From: CBDBND01 sp965207985
Lineage (GTDB): Bacteria; Pseudomonadota; Alphaproteobacteria; Rhodospirillales; Rhodospirillaceae
DNA length: 64,000 nt
Direction of reading: 5' to 3'
Assembly: GCA_965207985.1 (NCBI GenBank)
Contig: CBDBND010000034.1
Coordinates: forward strand, 558,001 to 622,000
Shown here: in pieces, positions 1 through 8,237 of the stretch
Numbering within the stretch: position 1 is the first letter of the stretch
Layout: the number at the start of each line of letters is the position of its first letter
The notes under the pieces: generated by a model
The model's input: the letters and a program-made list of their open reading frames with translations, nothing else
What the model was told of the DNA's origin: nothing
Database searches by the model: none
Position numbers and translations under genes: made by a program

Positions 1-1199
1 TGATAAAAGGCCTTGCCGGCGGATTGTTCACGGAACTCTTCCACCCGTTTGACGTCCAGTTCAGCTTTCGGCGTGGTCAGGAAAACACTGTCCAAGCGCC
101 CCTCCATGTCGGCAATGAGCGCTTTGGTTCGATCCAAGTAGGCCGCACGGCCTTCGTCCGTGTTGGGATAATAAAATTGGTCGTCCTCGCGCATGAAGGT
201 GAAGAACTCTTGCAGCGAACGGTCAAAATCCACACGGGCCATGATGCCGCGCATTTCATTATGGATGCGCGTCACCTCGGATAAGCCCAGTTCGTGAATT
301 TCCGAAGGCGTGAGATCGGTCGTGGTGAGATACTTCAGTTTGTATTGATAGTAAGCGTCGCCATTGGGATGTTTCCAGGCGCCGTCATCGGTGCCGGCCA
401 AATCCTGCTGTTGCTCCGCCAAAGCAATGAGAGCCGTGAAGGCTGGCGCAACCGACTCCATTAGGGCCTGGCTGGCCCGGTCAATGAGATCAGCTTGTGT
501 TTCCGCGTCGATTTCGAGCGCGGCGATCTTTTTACGAAAACCGGCAAGTAGAGTTGACTCTTCCTCGCTATCATCAAAAGGCCTGCCGGTGATGACATTG
601 GCCGCATCCCGCAGTACATGGGCGAAAACAAATGCGGGCGGCAGGATGCTCGCCTCCTGGGCGGCGCGCATGCGCTCTGTCACCTGATCGAGTAAAAGTT
701 TCACACCGTAAAGGCGGGAAATGAAAGCCTCGGCATCGGATATGTCGGTAATCTGATGAACATTGATCAAAAAAGCCGGGATATCGGACTGCCAACCGAA
801 CATTTGGTTGACGGGATAGTCATGGAGACGAAACTCGTACCGGTCGATCCGCTCTTGCGCTCCCTGTTCGAACAGTTGGTAGCTAATTCCCGCCTGAGCA
901 TCGAGTTTGTCGAAATCGAACTCCTTCAACAACCGCATGTCTTCCTGAGCAAGTGCTAAGTCCGCTTCATCATCGGCAAGAGACTGATCGTCCCACTGGC
1001 CGTAATCTTCCTTGATGCCAAGATAGGATTGCCACATGGGGCTCCGGCCGACCCATAGGTCAAACCGCTCATCGACGAAGGCGTTGAACCGCTCTGTTTC
1101 GGTTTGTTGTTCGTCGCCAGCCTGTTGTGTTTGAGAATCGCAGGCCGTGAGCCCAATCGATGCAATCGCTACGACGATCAAAAACCTATAAGCGGTCAT
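1..1199 (-). CDS. DUF885 family lipoprotein, C-terminus outside window
   Basis: The reading frame is open from the ATG at 1199 to the window edge (about 399 residues), so this is the N-terminal part of a protein that in this family is usually near 600 residues. It starts with a hydrophobic stretch ending in a lipobox (LTAC, Cys20), so it is probably an outer-membrane or periplasmic lipoprotein. The segment SPMWQSYLGIKEDYGQWDD and the later GLSEVTRIHNEM are typical of DUF885 (COG4805), whose members are thought to be zinc-peptidase-like; the metal site would lie in the missing part. Its ATG overlaps the TGA of the upstream peptide-binding gene (ATGA), which suggests translational coupling and a peptide-related role. 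The family call is confident; the enzymatic role is inferred. Confidence 0.8.
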   Translation of the reverse strand, partial: MTAYRFLIVVAIASIGLTACDSQTQQAGDEQQTETERFNAFVDERFDLWVGRSPMWQSYLGIKEDYGQWDDQSLADDEADLALAQEDMRLLKEFDFDKLDAQAGISYQLFEQGAQERIDRYEFRLHDYPVNQMFGWQSDIPAFLINVHQITDISDAEAFISRLYGVKLLLDQVTERMRAAQEASILPPAFVFAHVLRDAANVITGRPFDDSEEESTLLAGFRKKIAALEIDAETQADLIDRASQALMESVAPAFTALIALAEQQQDLAGTDDGAWKHPNGDAYYQYKLKYLTTTDLTPSEIHELGLSEVTRIHNEMRGIMARVDFDRSLQEFFTFMREDDQFYYPNTDEGRAAYLDRTKALIADMEGRLDSVFLTTPKAELDVKRVEEFREQSAGKAFY

Positions 1200-2809
1200 C
1201 TTTGAGCCGCTCTCGCCTCTGACTCATCCAGCCACATGAAACGCGTGCGGTGGATGTTGGAAACATTGTCTTCAAACCCCATGACCTGTTTGGAGACAAG
1301 ATTGCGATGGGTGCTGAAATCAATTGTAACGATGGGATGGTCGTTAAGCATGATTTGCTCCGCTTCCGACATCAGCCGGGCACGTTCCTTAAGATCAAGC
1401 GTCAATGAGGCTTGTTGGACCAACGCATCGTATTCAGGGTTGCAGTAGTTGGGATAGTTCATCGGTCCGGCATCGCATAACAGCAGATACAGAAAGTTGT
1501 AAGGATCGTTGTAGTCGGCCACCCAGCCGGCATCGCCCATGACGTAATCGCCTGACTGGAGGCGGCCATAAGCGATCCGTGTTTCGTTTCCGGCGATGTC
1601 AGCAATGACGCCTGCCCTCCTAAGCATCGCTGCCGCGCCGGCCATAACACGTTGCCGATCGTAGTCTGCGCGGAAAATTAATTCGAACTCGAGCGGGTTG
1701 TCGTCGTCGTAACCCGCCTCTTTGAGCAATCGTTTGGCCTCGGCCATGCGTTGGGCCATGGGCCAGTCGGCAAAATCGACTTGGGCGCCGGCCTGATGGT
1801 TGGCCGTCTGTGGTGGTACGAAGGCGTAGGCTGTGATGTTTCCAACCGGAAAAATGCGTTCATTGATGATGTCACGGTCGATGAGCATGGAGACGGCTTT
1901 ACGCACCCGTACATCGTCAAACGGTGGTTTGGCCATATTCATCGGCCAATACAAGCTGCCCAGATAGGGATAGACCCGCGCCTCTTCAGGCAGTTCTTCC
2001 AAAAGCTGTTTGATTTGCGTTGATGGAAACCCACTGGTGGAGATGTTCATATGTATTTCACCGGTTCTAAACATCTTCAGTGCCGTCCGGCTGTCTTCAA
2101 TGGGATAGTAATAGACGGTATCGATGACGACGTTTTCGGCATCATAAAACAGAGAGTTTTTCGTCACCTTGATCTGGGAGTTCGAGATCCACTCTTCCAA
2201 TACATAGGCGCCGTTTGACACCATGTTGCCCGGTTTGACCCAATCGTCGCCGTGTCTTTCATAGGCATGCTGAGGAACAGGATATGTTGTGTAATGCGTG
2301 AGCAGCTCGGGCAGGAACGGAGCTGGGCTTTCTAAAGTGATCTCCACGGTTTGCGGGTCGATGGCGCGAATGCCCATTTGATCGGGCGGAATTTGCCCTG
2401 TGTTGATGGCGTAGGCGTTTTTAATCGGAAACAACAGCGACGCATATTGGGCCGCGGTCATAGGATCGATGATACGGCGAAACGCAAACACGAAGTCGCT
2501 GGCGGTAACCGGCACGCCGTCGGACCAGACCAGGCCGTCACGGAGTTTGAAGGTGTAGACCAGCCCGTCGTCACTGATGGTCCAGCTTACCGCAGAGCCT
2601 GGAATCGCTTCGCCCTTGGCGTTTTCGGTGGTCAGACCGAGAAACATGTCGCCGATGATGTTGTTTTCCCAGGTGCCGGTACCGCGGTGCGGGTCCAAGG
2701 AATCCGGTTCGGTGCCGTTGCCGCGATGCAGGACCACTTGGGCCGAGGCCGTGCCGGTGATTACACAGAGCAGACCGAGGGAGAAGAGAATGGGTTTTAG
2801 GAAGGCCAT
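1196..2809 (-). CDS. Peptide ABC transporter substrate-binding protein (OppA-like)
   Basis: A 537-residue extracytoplasmic solute-binding protein of the SBP_bac_5 family. A signal peptide covers residues 1-24 (cleavage after TASA). The mature start, with EPDSLDPHRGTGTWENNI, and the later GDAGWVADYNDPYNFLYLL are characteristic of oligopeptide binders. The ATG at 2809 is preferred over the adjacent TTG because a GGAG lies about 9 bases upstream. No permease or ATPase subunits are nearby, so it either works with a transporter elsewhere or is an orphan. It is coupled by ATGA to the DUF885 lipoprotein, a pairing that fits peptide capture and degradation in the periplasm (inference). Confidence 0.88.
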   Translation of the reverse strand: MAFLKPILFSLGLLCVITGTASAQVVLHRGNGTEPDSLDPHRGTGTWENNIIGDMFLGLTTENAKGEAIPGSAVSWTISDDGLVYTFKLRDGLVWSDGVPVTASDFVFAFRRIIDPMTAAQYASLLFPIKNAYAINTGQIPPDQMGIRAIDPQTVEITLESPAPFLPELLTHYTTYPVPQHAYERHGDDWVKPGNMVSNGAYVLEEWISNSQIKVTKNSLFYDAENVVIDTVYYYPIEDSRTALKMFRTGEIHMNISTSGFPSTQIKQLLEELPEEARVYPYLGSLYWPMNMAKPPFDDVRVRKAVSMLIDRDIINERIFPVGNITAYAFVPPQTANHQAGAQVDFADWPMAQRMAEAKRLLKEAGYDDDNPLEFELIFRADYDRQRVMAGAAAMLRRAGVIADIAGNETRIAYGRLQSGDYVMGDAGWVADYNDPYNFLYLLLCDAGPMNYPNYCNPEYDALVQQASLTLDLKERARLMSEAEQIMLNDHPIVTIDFSTHRNLVSKQVMGFEDNVSNIHRTRFMWLDESEARAAQR

Positions 2810-3003
2810 CAAAGCGCTCCGGTCAGAGGGGTTGTTGACCTAGACCTTAGCGGTGGGTGAGACGTCAGAGTCAAGGTGAATCGGTACCAGGAAACGGTAA
2901 ATGCCCGGCGCGCGGTATCTTGGTAAGGAACTTTGTCGTACGGTACCGGCACACGGAAGGCAGGTAATCAGCCGTTCCACATCACATAGAGGAGGGACCA
3001 CTC

Positions 3004-3465
3004 ATGTTGTGCCAACGATTTCTGTTGACCATGGGCGTCATCGTCGCGTCGTTTGTTTCACTAAGTTTGGTTTTCGCGGATGGACATACCACCAACATTT
3101 CACGCAACCCTACGGGTGGGTTCACTCAGCGCAGCGTGGAAATACCGCCAGGTTCGCGGATCCTGTTCATCAGCGGGCAAACGGCTACCGATGCGGACGG
3201 CAATACGCCGCCCGATGCCGAGACCCAAGCGGACATCGTCTATGGCAAAGTCGGGCAAACTTTGCGTGACGCAGGCATGGACTGGTCGGACGTGGTCAAG
3301 ACCAATCTCTATATGACCAACCCTGCGGACATCGGCGCCATCATCCAAGCCGGAGCCAAACACAATCCAGGCGGCGTGCCGGCCGGTACGTTGGTTTACA
3401 TCAAAGCCCTTGCGCGGCCGGAAGTGCTGTTGGAATTGGAAGCGGTGGCTGCGAAGAAGGAATGA
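3004..3465 (+). CDS. Secreted RidA/YjgF-like protein
   Basis: A 153-residue protein with a signal peptide (about residues 1-23) followed by one RidA/YjgF/UK114 domain; the core shows ILFISGQTATDADGN, DVVKTNLYMTN and LLELEAVAA. RidA enzymes hydrolyse reactive enamines and imines using an arginine in a conserved PAR motif. Here the equivalent reads PAG (VPAGTLVYIKA), so the key arginine is missing and classical imine deamination is doubtful. Export is also unusual for the family. A strong Shine-Dalgarno (AGGAGGG) precedes the ATG. It stands alone, divergent from the peptide-binding gene. Confidence 0.85.
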   Translation: MLCQRFLLTMGVIVASFVSLSLVFADGHTTNISRNPTGGFTQRSVEIPPGSRILFISGQTATDADGNTPPDAETQADIVYGKVGQTLRDAGMDWSDVVKTNLYMTNPADIGAIIQAGAKHNPGGVPAGTLVYIKALARPEVLLELEAVAAKKE

Positions 3466-3568
3466 AGTTGTCGATCGGTTCAAGACGCTAATTGTGCTTG
3501 GTTAAGGATCGAGAATCCTTGTGAATTAATTGTTCTAAGATGACAGATTAAAGCCCGGATAAGTCCAA

Positions 3569-4282
3569 TTGGCAAAAATAACCATTTCGTACGATCAGCG
3601 TGAATCCGTCATCTGGTCCGATTTGTTTACGCACTTCGATTCAGAGATTTCTGAGTTCTGCAATGCCATGCGAGAACTAAATCAAGTCTTGGACGAAGAC
3701 GTCGATAAAATGGATTACAAAACGGGATCGATAACAGAAGCCTCTTGCCTTTGTTTGTATCTCATCACGCGCCACCTCAAACCGAGTACGGTATTTGAAG
3801 TCGGCACATATGTTGGTCGATCCTGTGGTGCTATGGCCCTGGCAATGGATTCTAACGGAGCGAACATAAACAAAATCTACACGTGTGATATCTCGAACGA
3901 ATTTGCGATGGATACGTCTCGGTTTCGTACACAATTCATAGCGATGCCTAAAACATCAAGCACTGACGCCTTAAGTCGCTTACAAAGCAAAGACTGCAAA
4001 GTAGACCTATTTCACATCGACGGTTTGATTCAAGAAGAGGATTTACCCGTGATGGCCAGTTTGTCCCATCAAGGAACTGCTATAGCGCTGGATGATTTTC
4101 TAATTGATGACAAAGTAAGAAAAGGCGTTCAAAACATGATGGCGATAAAATCCATCGAACCGTTCAACACCTACTTTCTTGTTTTTCCTGCCAAGGATAG
4201 CCTTACGGCTTCCATCGGCATTCGAGACGTTTCGAGAACAGCATTATTACTGTCTCCGTCCCGATACGAGGCTTTGGTCTAG
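3569..4282 (+). CDS. Class I SAM-dependent methyltransferase (CmcI / Methyltransf_24 type)
   Basis: A 237-residue protein. Residues about 75-100 (VFEVGTYVGRSCGAMALAM) form the SAM-binding glycine motif I; a following acidic residue in YTCDISNE, then VDLFHIDG and IALDDF, match the O-methyltransferase fold of the CmcI/Methyltransf_24 group. The start is a TTG with only a weak upstream purine stretch; the first internal ATG (3669) would cut into the helical N-terminus, so I keep the TTG. Base composition is visibly more AT-rich than the flanking genes, suggesting acquisition from another source. Substrate unknown. Confidence 0.68.
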   Translation: MAKITISYDQRESVIWSDLFTHFDSEISEFCNAMRELNQVLDEDVDKMDYKTGSITEASCLCLYLITRHLKPSTVFEVGTYVGRSCGAMALAMDSNGANINKIYTCDISNEFAMDTSRFRTQFIAMPKTSSTDALSRLQSKDCKVDLFHIDGLIQEEDLPVMASLSHQGTAIALDDFLIDDKVRKGVQNMMAIKSIEPFNTYFLVFPAKDSLTASIGIRDVSRTALLLSPSRYEALV

Positions 4283-4433
4283 CGATAAACCGCTTTAGGT
4301 AGTCAGACAGTATTCACCTGTCGGAACGGAGCGGATTTGATAACCGAGGGCGGGTAGACCGCACCGGAAAGTCTGGCCGATACTCTTGGCAACAAGCCTT
4401 CAATTAAGGGCGTTACCAAGGGGACCACATATT

Positions 4434-4802
4434 ATGAAGTTCACCACCATTTACGTGGACGACCACGGCCATTCCTATTTTGGCGAGGTCGATCTGCCGC
4501 AGTCGGGAAACGCGCGGCGCATCGGCGCACGCCCGCAAGACGTCAAGTACTGGCGGGTAGGCAAAATGCTGCCGGGCCACTTCAAAGACTTTCACAGAGT
4601 TGAAGACATCGAACTCTTGTGCGTCATGGCGGGACACATGGAACTGACCGTCAGCAACGGCGAACGGCGCTATTTTGCATGCAGCGACATGGTGCTGCTG
4701 CAAGACACCACGGGCCAAGGCCACACCACCCGCGTCCTCGGCACGGAGCCTTGCCAAACCCTGCACATTGCGATGCCGGACATGGGAGATTTCACATCAT
4801 GA
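4434..4802 (+). CDS. Small cupin-domain protein
   Basis: A 122-residue cytoplasmic single-domain cupin. The fold is indicated by HFKDFHRVEDIELLCVMAG (first cupin motif, with weak metal ligands) and the second motif around TTGQGHTTRVLG. The ATG at 4434 is chosen because it is preceded by AGGGG; an in-frame TTG 48 bases upstream has no such signal. Its stop overlaps the start of the next, secreted cupin gene (ATGATGA), so the two are probably translated together. Reaction not known; the cluster of three cupins argues for a shared small-molecule pathway. Confidence 0.75.
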   Translation: MKFTTIYVDDHGHSYFGEVDLPQSGNARRIGARPQDVKYWRVGKMLPGHFKDFHRVEDIELLCVMAGHMELTVSNGERRYFACSDMVLLQDTTGQGHTTRVLGTEPCQTLHIAMPDMGDFTS

Positions 4803-5737
4803 TGAAGACACCCATTGCCTTAGCGTTTTCAGTTTTGCTCTCTGGCGCTGTCAATGCTCAAGAAACCACGTTGATTCACATTCCCGCAAAGGATGCGTCG
4901 GAATACCCCGTCGCCGAATGGGAAAACCCGCTGCGCGACGCTGATGAACCTCAACGCGCGCGTATCGGCATTGCCGAAGGCGAAGCGGCCGTCGCCAATG
5001 CGCCCGACCACGCCACCCGCTACACCGCCAAGGAATACAACTTCCCCATGGGTGCGCTCAGGGTGTTGTATTTTGAAAAAGACGCCGGCCCTGTGATTCA
5101 TCAGATCACCTTTGAAACCCAACTGATGATGCTGGAAGGCTCCGCCACAGTCGGATCCGCAGGCGAAACCGTGCAACTCAATCAAGGCGATGCGATTTCC
5201 ATGCCGAGCGGTGTTCTGCGCAATAACAACCCGGACGGCGATACGGTGATTGCCACCTGGGTTGTGCCCTATACGTCGGATAATCCGGCAAGCACGGTGG
5301 TGCGGGGCAGCGAATTGCCTCTGCGCTCCCTCGCCCAATGGATGGACGGCGACACGCCGGTCACCGCAACCTCACCGGAAGACATCGCCAACGCACCGGA
5401 CGGGGCTGGCAAGTTTGATCTCAAGCGCTATGGCTTCGACGGTAATTCCATCCGCCACGCCATCCTGCACAAAGGCGGCAAAACAACGCACGGCACCAAC
5501 GGTCGGGACATTCTGACTTACATCTGGAAAGGCCACATGCTGCGCACGGAAGACGGCGTTGAGTATGAAGTGAAGGCCGGCGATGCCATCCGCGAGGAGA
5601 ATCAAAAAACCGGCTGGTGGGATCTGCTTGAGGACTCCGAGTTCCTCGCCACCGACATGCCGCTCGATCCCTCCAGGCCCCGCTTCAATGTCCAACGCGA
5701 CGAAGGCGTCGAAGCCGGTGCCGGCTACGCCCAATAG
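4799..5737 (+). CDS. Secreted two-domain cupin protein
   Basis: A 312-residue protein with a signal peptide (cleavage near VNAQ, residue 21) and two cupin halves. The first lies around residues 90-160 (VIHQITFETQLMMLEGSATV and QGDAISMPSGVLRNN), the second around 225-295 (HKGGKTTHGTNGRDILTYIW, KAGDAIREENQ). Bicupins bind metals and can be dioxygenases, isomerases or sugar or auxin binders; the first motif lacks a full HxH...E...H set, so catalysis is uncertain. Two adjacent ATG codons overlap the stop of the upstream gene; the first is used here. It belongs to a three-cupin operon. Confidence 0.75.
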   Translation: MMKTPIALAFSVLLSGAVNAQETTLIHIPAKDASEYPVAEWENPLRDADEPQRARIGIAEGEAAVANAPDHATRYTAKEYNFPMGALRVLYFEKDAGPVIHQITFETQLMMLEGSATVGSAGETVQLNQGDAISMPSGVLRNNNPDGDTVIATWVVPYTSDNPASTVVRGSELPLRSLAQWMDGDTPVTATSPEDIANAPDGAGKFDLKRYGFDGNSIRHAILHKGGKTTHGTNGRDILTYIWKGHMLRTEDGVEYEVKAGDAIREENQKTGWWDLLEDSEFLATDMPLDPSRPRFNVQRDEGVEAGAGYAQ

Positions 5738-5759
5738 TTTTTAGATAAGGAATAGAACA

Positions 5760-6146
5760 ATGAAAATCTGTGCCATGGGAATGGACGCCAATGACCGGTC
5801 CATCACCACAGAACTCGAAATCCCCATGAAACAAGTCAGCGAAACGGAATGGGTTTCCGAAAAGCAAGACGCGTCGTATTGGGGCATAGCCTTGAGCCAA
5901 CCGCAGGAACCCTTCCCCGGCGGGCCGCATGAAATGCATCTCACCAACGGCGCCCGCATTGTCTGGTCCATGCAGGGCCATGCGGAGATCACCCAACAGG
6001 ATGGCCAGACCTGCCGCCTCGCTCCGGGCGATGGCATTTATGTTGATGGCCGCGCCCTGCATCACTCGACCTTTCACCGCAGCAGGGTTCCGGTGATTAC
6101 GCTCAACGTGACCTTCGATGAAACCGAAAATTACGAGTTCAAATAG
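5760..6146 (+). CDS. Cupin-domain protein
   Basis: A 128-residue cytoplasmic cupin, third in the plus-strand cluster, 22 bases after the secreted bicupin and preceded by AAGGA. Visible cupin features are HEMHLTNGARIVWSMQGHAEI and APGDGIYVDGRALHHSTF, with HH near residue 101 as candidate metal ligands. No further identity can be assigned. The gene ends 27 bases before the left end of the IS5-family element, so the operon's downstream part may have been separated or lost. Confidence 0.75.
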   Translation: MKICAMGMDANDRSITTELEIPMKQVSETEWVSEKQDASYWGIALSQPQEPFPGGPHEMHLTNGARIVWSMQGHAEITQQDGQTCRLAPGDGIYVDGRALHHSTFHRSRVPVITLNVTFDETENYEFK

Positions 6147-6173
6147 GAGAAGATCGGACGCCGCTTCATCTAA

Positions 6174-7104
6174 GAGCCTGACCGAAAAAGAATTGAGTGG
6201 AATCAGTCCCTTGTGATTCCCTTGTTGTGTTCGCCAGCAAGGAGGATAACAAGATGTGGACTGACGCCACTCGTGAGAAATATGAGCGCGAGGCGCACCG
6301 CTACGCAAGCGATCTGAGCGATACCGAATGGTGCGTGATCGAACCCCATATGCCGCCCGCAAGGGCTCTGGGCCGCCCGCGCAAGACGGATATGCGGGAA
6401 GTGATGACCGCGATCCTGTACATGGCCCGCAGCGGCTGCCAGTGGCGCATGCTGCCCGGCGAGTTTCCGCCGCGCAGCTCGGTTCAGTACTATTTCTACA
6501 AGTGGCGCGACGACGGGACGTGGCAGGAGGTCAACCGGGCGCTTCTGGCGCGCACCCGCGAGGCCGAGGGGCGGGCCGCTGCCGCGACTGCCGGGGTGAT
6601 CGACAGCCAGTCGGTGAAGACCACGGAAAGCGGAGGTCCGCGCGGGTTTGACGCGGGTAAGAAGGTGATGGGCCGCAAGCGCCATATCGTGGTGGACACT
6701 GGCGGGCGGTTGCTCGGTGCCGTGGTCCACGAGGCTGACATCCAGGATCGCGACGGTGCGCCGTCGCTGCTCGCCGAGGTGGGGGCGTGGTTTCCCGGGG
6801 TCGGCCATATCTTCGCCGACGGCGCTTACGCCGGCCCTAAGCTGGCCGGGGCGCTGAAGAAGATCGGCGACTGGGCGCTGGAGATCGTCAGGCGCAACGA
6901 CAAGGCGGACGGCTTCGTTGCGCTGCCGCGCCGTTGGGTGGTCGAACGCACCTTCGCATGGTTCGGGCGCAGCCGCCGCCTTGCGAAGGACTTCAAGGCG
7001 ACCGTCGAGAGCGCCCTTGCCTGGCTCCTGATCGCCAGCATCCAAGTCTTCATCCGTAGACTAGCAAGGTTATGAAAATAAACGATTCTTTTCCGGCCAG
7101 ACTC
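6174..7104 (+). mobile_element. IS5-family insertion sequence, IS1031 group
   Basis: A complete 931-bp element. The left end (GAGCCTGACCGAAAAAGAAT) and the reverse complement of the right end (GAGTCTGGCCGGAAAAGAAT) are imperfect inverted repeats, 17 of 20 matching. Both ends are flanked by TAA (6171-6173 and 7105-7107), a 3-bp TNA target duplication as expected for the IS1031 group, whose members are about 930 bp. It is markedly richer in GC than its surroundings and carries one intact transposase, so it may still be active. It landed 6 bp from the stop of the SUMF1-domain gene. Confidence 0.9.
6254..7075 (+). CDS. IS5-family transposase
   Basis: A 273-residue DDE transposase of the IS5 family (IS1031-like). 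The catalytic residues are visible in VIDSQSVKTTESGG (first Asp), HIFADGAYAG (second Asp) and RRWVVERTFAWFGRSRRL (Glu); the last is the usual Y/R-x-x-x-ER-F-W motif. The N-terminus has the family DLSDTEWCVIEPHMPP. The ATG at 6254 follows GGAGG at the right spacing, so the 19 codons that could precede it are not included. The frame is intact from end to end. Confidence 0.93.
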   Translation: MWTDATREKYEREAHRYASDLSDTEWCVIEPHMPPARALGRPRKTDMREVMTAILYMARSGCQWRMLPGEFPPRSSVQYYFYKWRDDGTWQEVNRALLARTREAEGRAAAATAGVIDSQSVKTTESGGPRGFDAGKKVMGRKRHIVVDTGGRLLGAVVHEADIQDRDGAPSLLAEVGAWFPGVGHIFADGAYAGPKLAGALKKIGDWALEIVRRNDKADGFVALPRRWVVERTFAWFGRSRRLAKDFKATVESALAWLLIASIQVFIRRLARL

Positions 7105-7110
7105 TAAGTT

Positions 7111-8130
7111 TCAGTCCATCTCCCGGACCACGCGAAAACCGCGATTCCAGGTGCGACGGTCATGACCACCCCATCCGCGCCGGGCGCTACGCAACCCGTA
7201 AGGGGGATAACTGAATGCGCCGCCCCGAAAAACCCGGATCAACTCACTGAAATTGGGTGGCGCGCGATTACAACTGGCAGGATCCATCCAGGCTGAGCCG
7301 TCGGCTGGCGCACCCTCATAGTTGAAATGGGGACAATCCATTACGGATTCCCAAACATTGCCCAACATGTCGTAGAGCCCGAAGCTGTTGGGCCGGAACG
7401 ATCCGACCGGTGCGGTTTCCACAAAGCCGTCGTCACAGGGTAAACCCATTTCCAGTCTCGCAGGCACCGCGCCACCCGCCGCCAAATAGGTGTCAAGAAA
7501 CGTGCGACCCGTGTATGCGGCCAAATGACTTTCATCCGCACCGTTGGCATAGGCGCAGGCATCGGCAATGCCGTCTCCCCAATGCCGGGCCGTTTCGGTC
7601 CCTCCCCGGGCCGCATATTCCCACTCCGCCTCCGACGGCAGACGGTATGTCTGCCCGGTGTATTGGGACAACCAATCCGTATACGCATAGGCATCAGTCC
7701 AACTCACACACACTACGGGATGATCGCCGGTCTGTGGAAAGCCCGGATCATCCCATGCGTTGTTCTCTCCCGCACTGTTACCCTGGTCGGTCACGGTGGA
7801 ACAGCCACGGCGTGGGCGGTATCCGGAGTTCGCAATGAAGAACGCGTACTCAGAGCGGGTGACTTCATATTGGCCCATGGCGAACGCCCGAGAAATCGTG
7901 ACGGTATGGCGGGGACGTTCCCAAGCGGAGATGTCGTTGGCGCCCATCATCGGCATGTGTTCCCGCTCCGCCTCTTCCATTGTTGATCCCATCACACCCG
8001 TACCGGCGGGAATAACCACCATGATGGGACAGTCCTGACAGTCACGGAATGTGTCAGACGCATGCAAAGGTGCGGACAGCACCAGCATTAAGGTGAGGAC
8101 GAAAAGCAGTGAAACCTGGAGGCGGGGCAT
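7111..8130 (-). CDS. Secreted SUMF1 (formylglycine-generating-enzyme-like) domain protein
   Basis: A 339-residue protein with a signal peptide (about residues 1-25) and a full FGE-sulfatase/SUMF1 domain: IPAGTGVMGS, RPRHTVTISRAFAMGQYEVT, YRLPSEAEWEYAARGG, MLGNVWESVMDC and the closing NRGFRVVREMD. In true formylglycine-generating enzymes two cysteines follow the RGGS motif; here the segment is FRGGAFSYPPYGLRSARR with none, so sulfatase maturation is unlikely. Many such domains serve as carbohydrate-binding or lectin-like modules. The ATG at 8130 is chosen over GTG/TTG codons just upstream (AAGAAGG precedes it). No sulfatase gene is nearby. Confidence 0.82.
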   Translation of the reverse strand: MPRLQVSLLFVLTLMLVLSAPLHASDTFRDCQDCPIMVVIPAGTGVMGSTMEEAEREHMPMMGANDISAWERPRHTVTISRAFAMGQYEVTRSEYAFFIANSGYRPRRGCSTVTDQGNSAGENNAWDDPGFPQTGDHPVVCVSWTDAYAYTDWLSQYTGQTYRLPSEAEWEYAARGGTETARHWGDGIADACAYANGADESHLAAYTGRTFLDTYLAAGGAVPARLEMGLPCDDGFVETAPVGSFRPNSFGLYDMLGNVWESVMDCPHFNYEGAPADGSAWMDPASCNRAPPNFSELIRVFRGGAFSYPPYGLRSARRGWGGHDRRTWNRGFRVVREMD

Positions 8131-8237
8131 CAACACCTTCTTTCGACCTTGTCAAATGCAGCAATATTATAATGCGCACACTGTGATAGAGTCGCGTTTG
8201 TATCATCACGAGGACGCTTTTTTTGGGGACCAACACA

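Noticed and set aside
6203..7045. 280-aa minus-strand open frame
   Set aside because: Entirely antisense to the IS5-family transposase, whose motifs are clear; typical of GC-rich genes.
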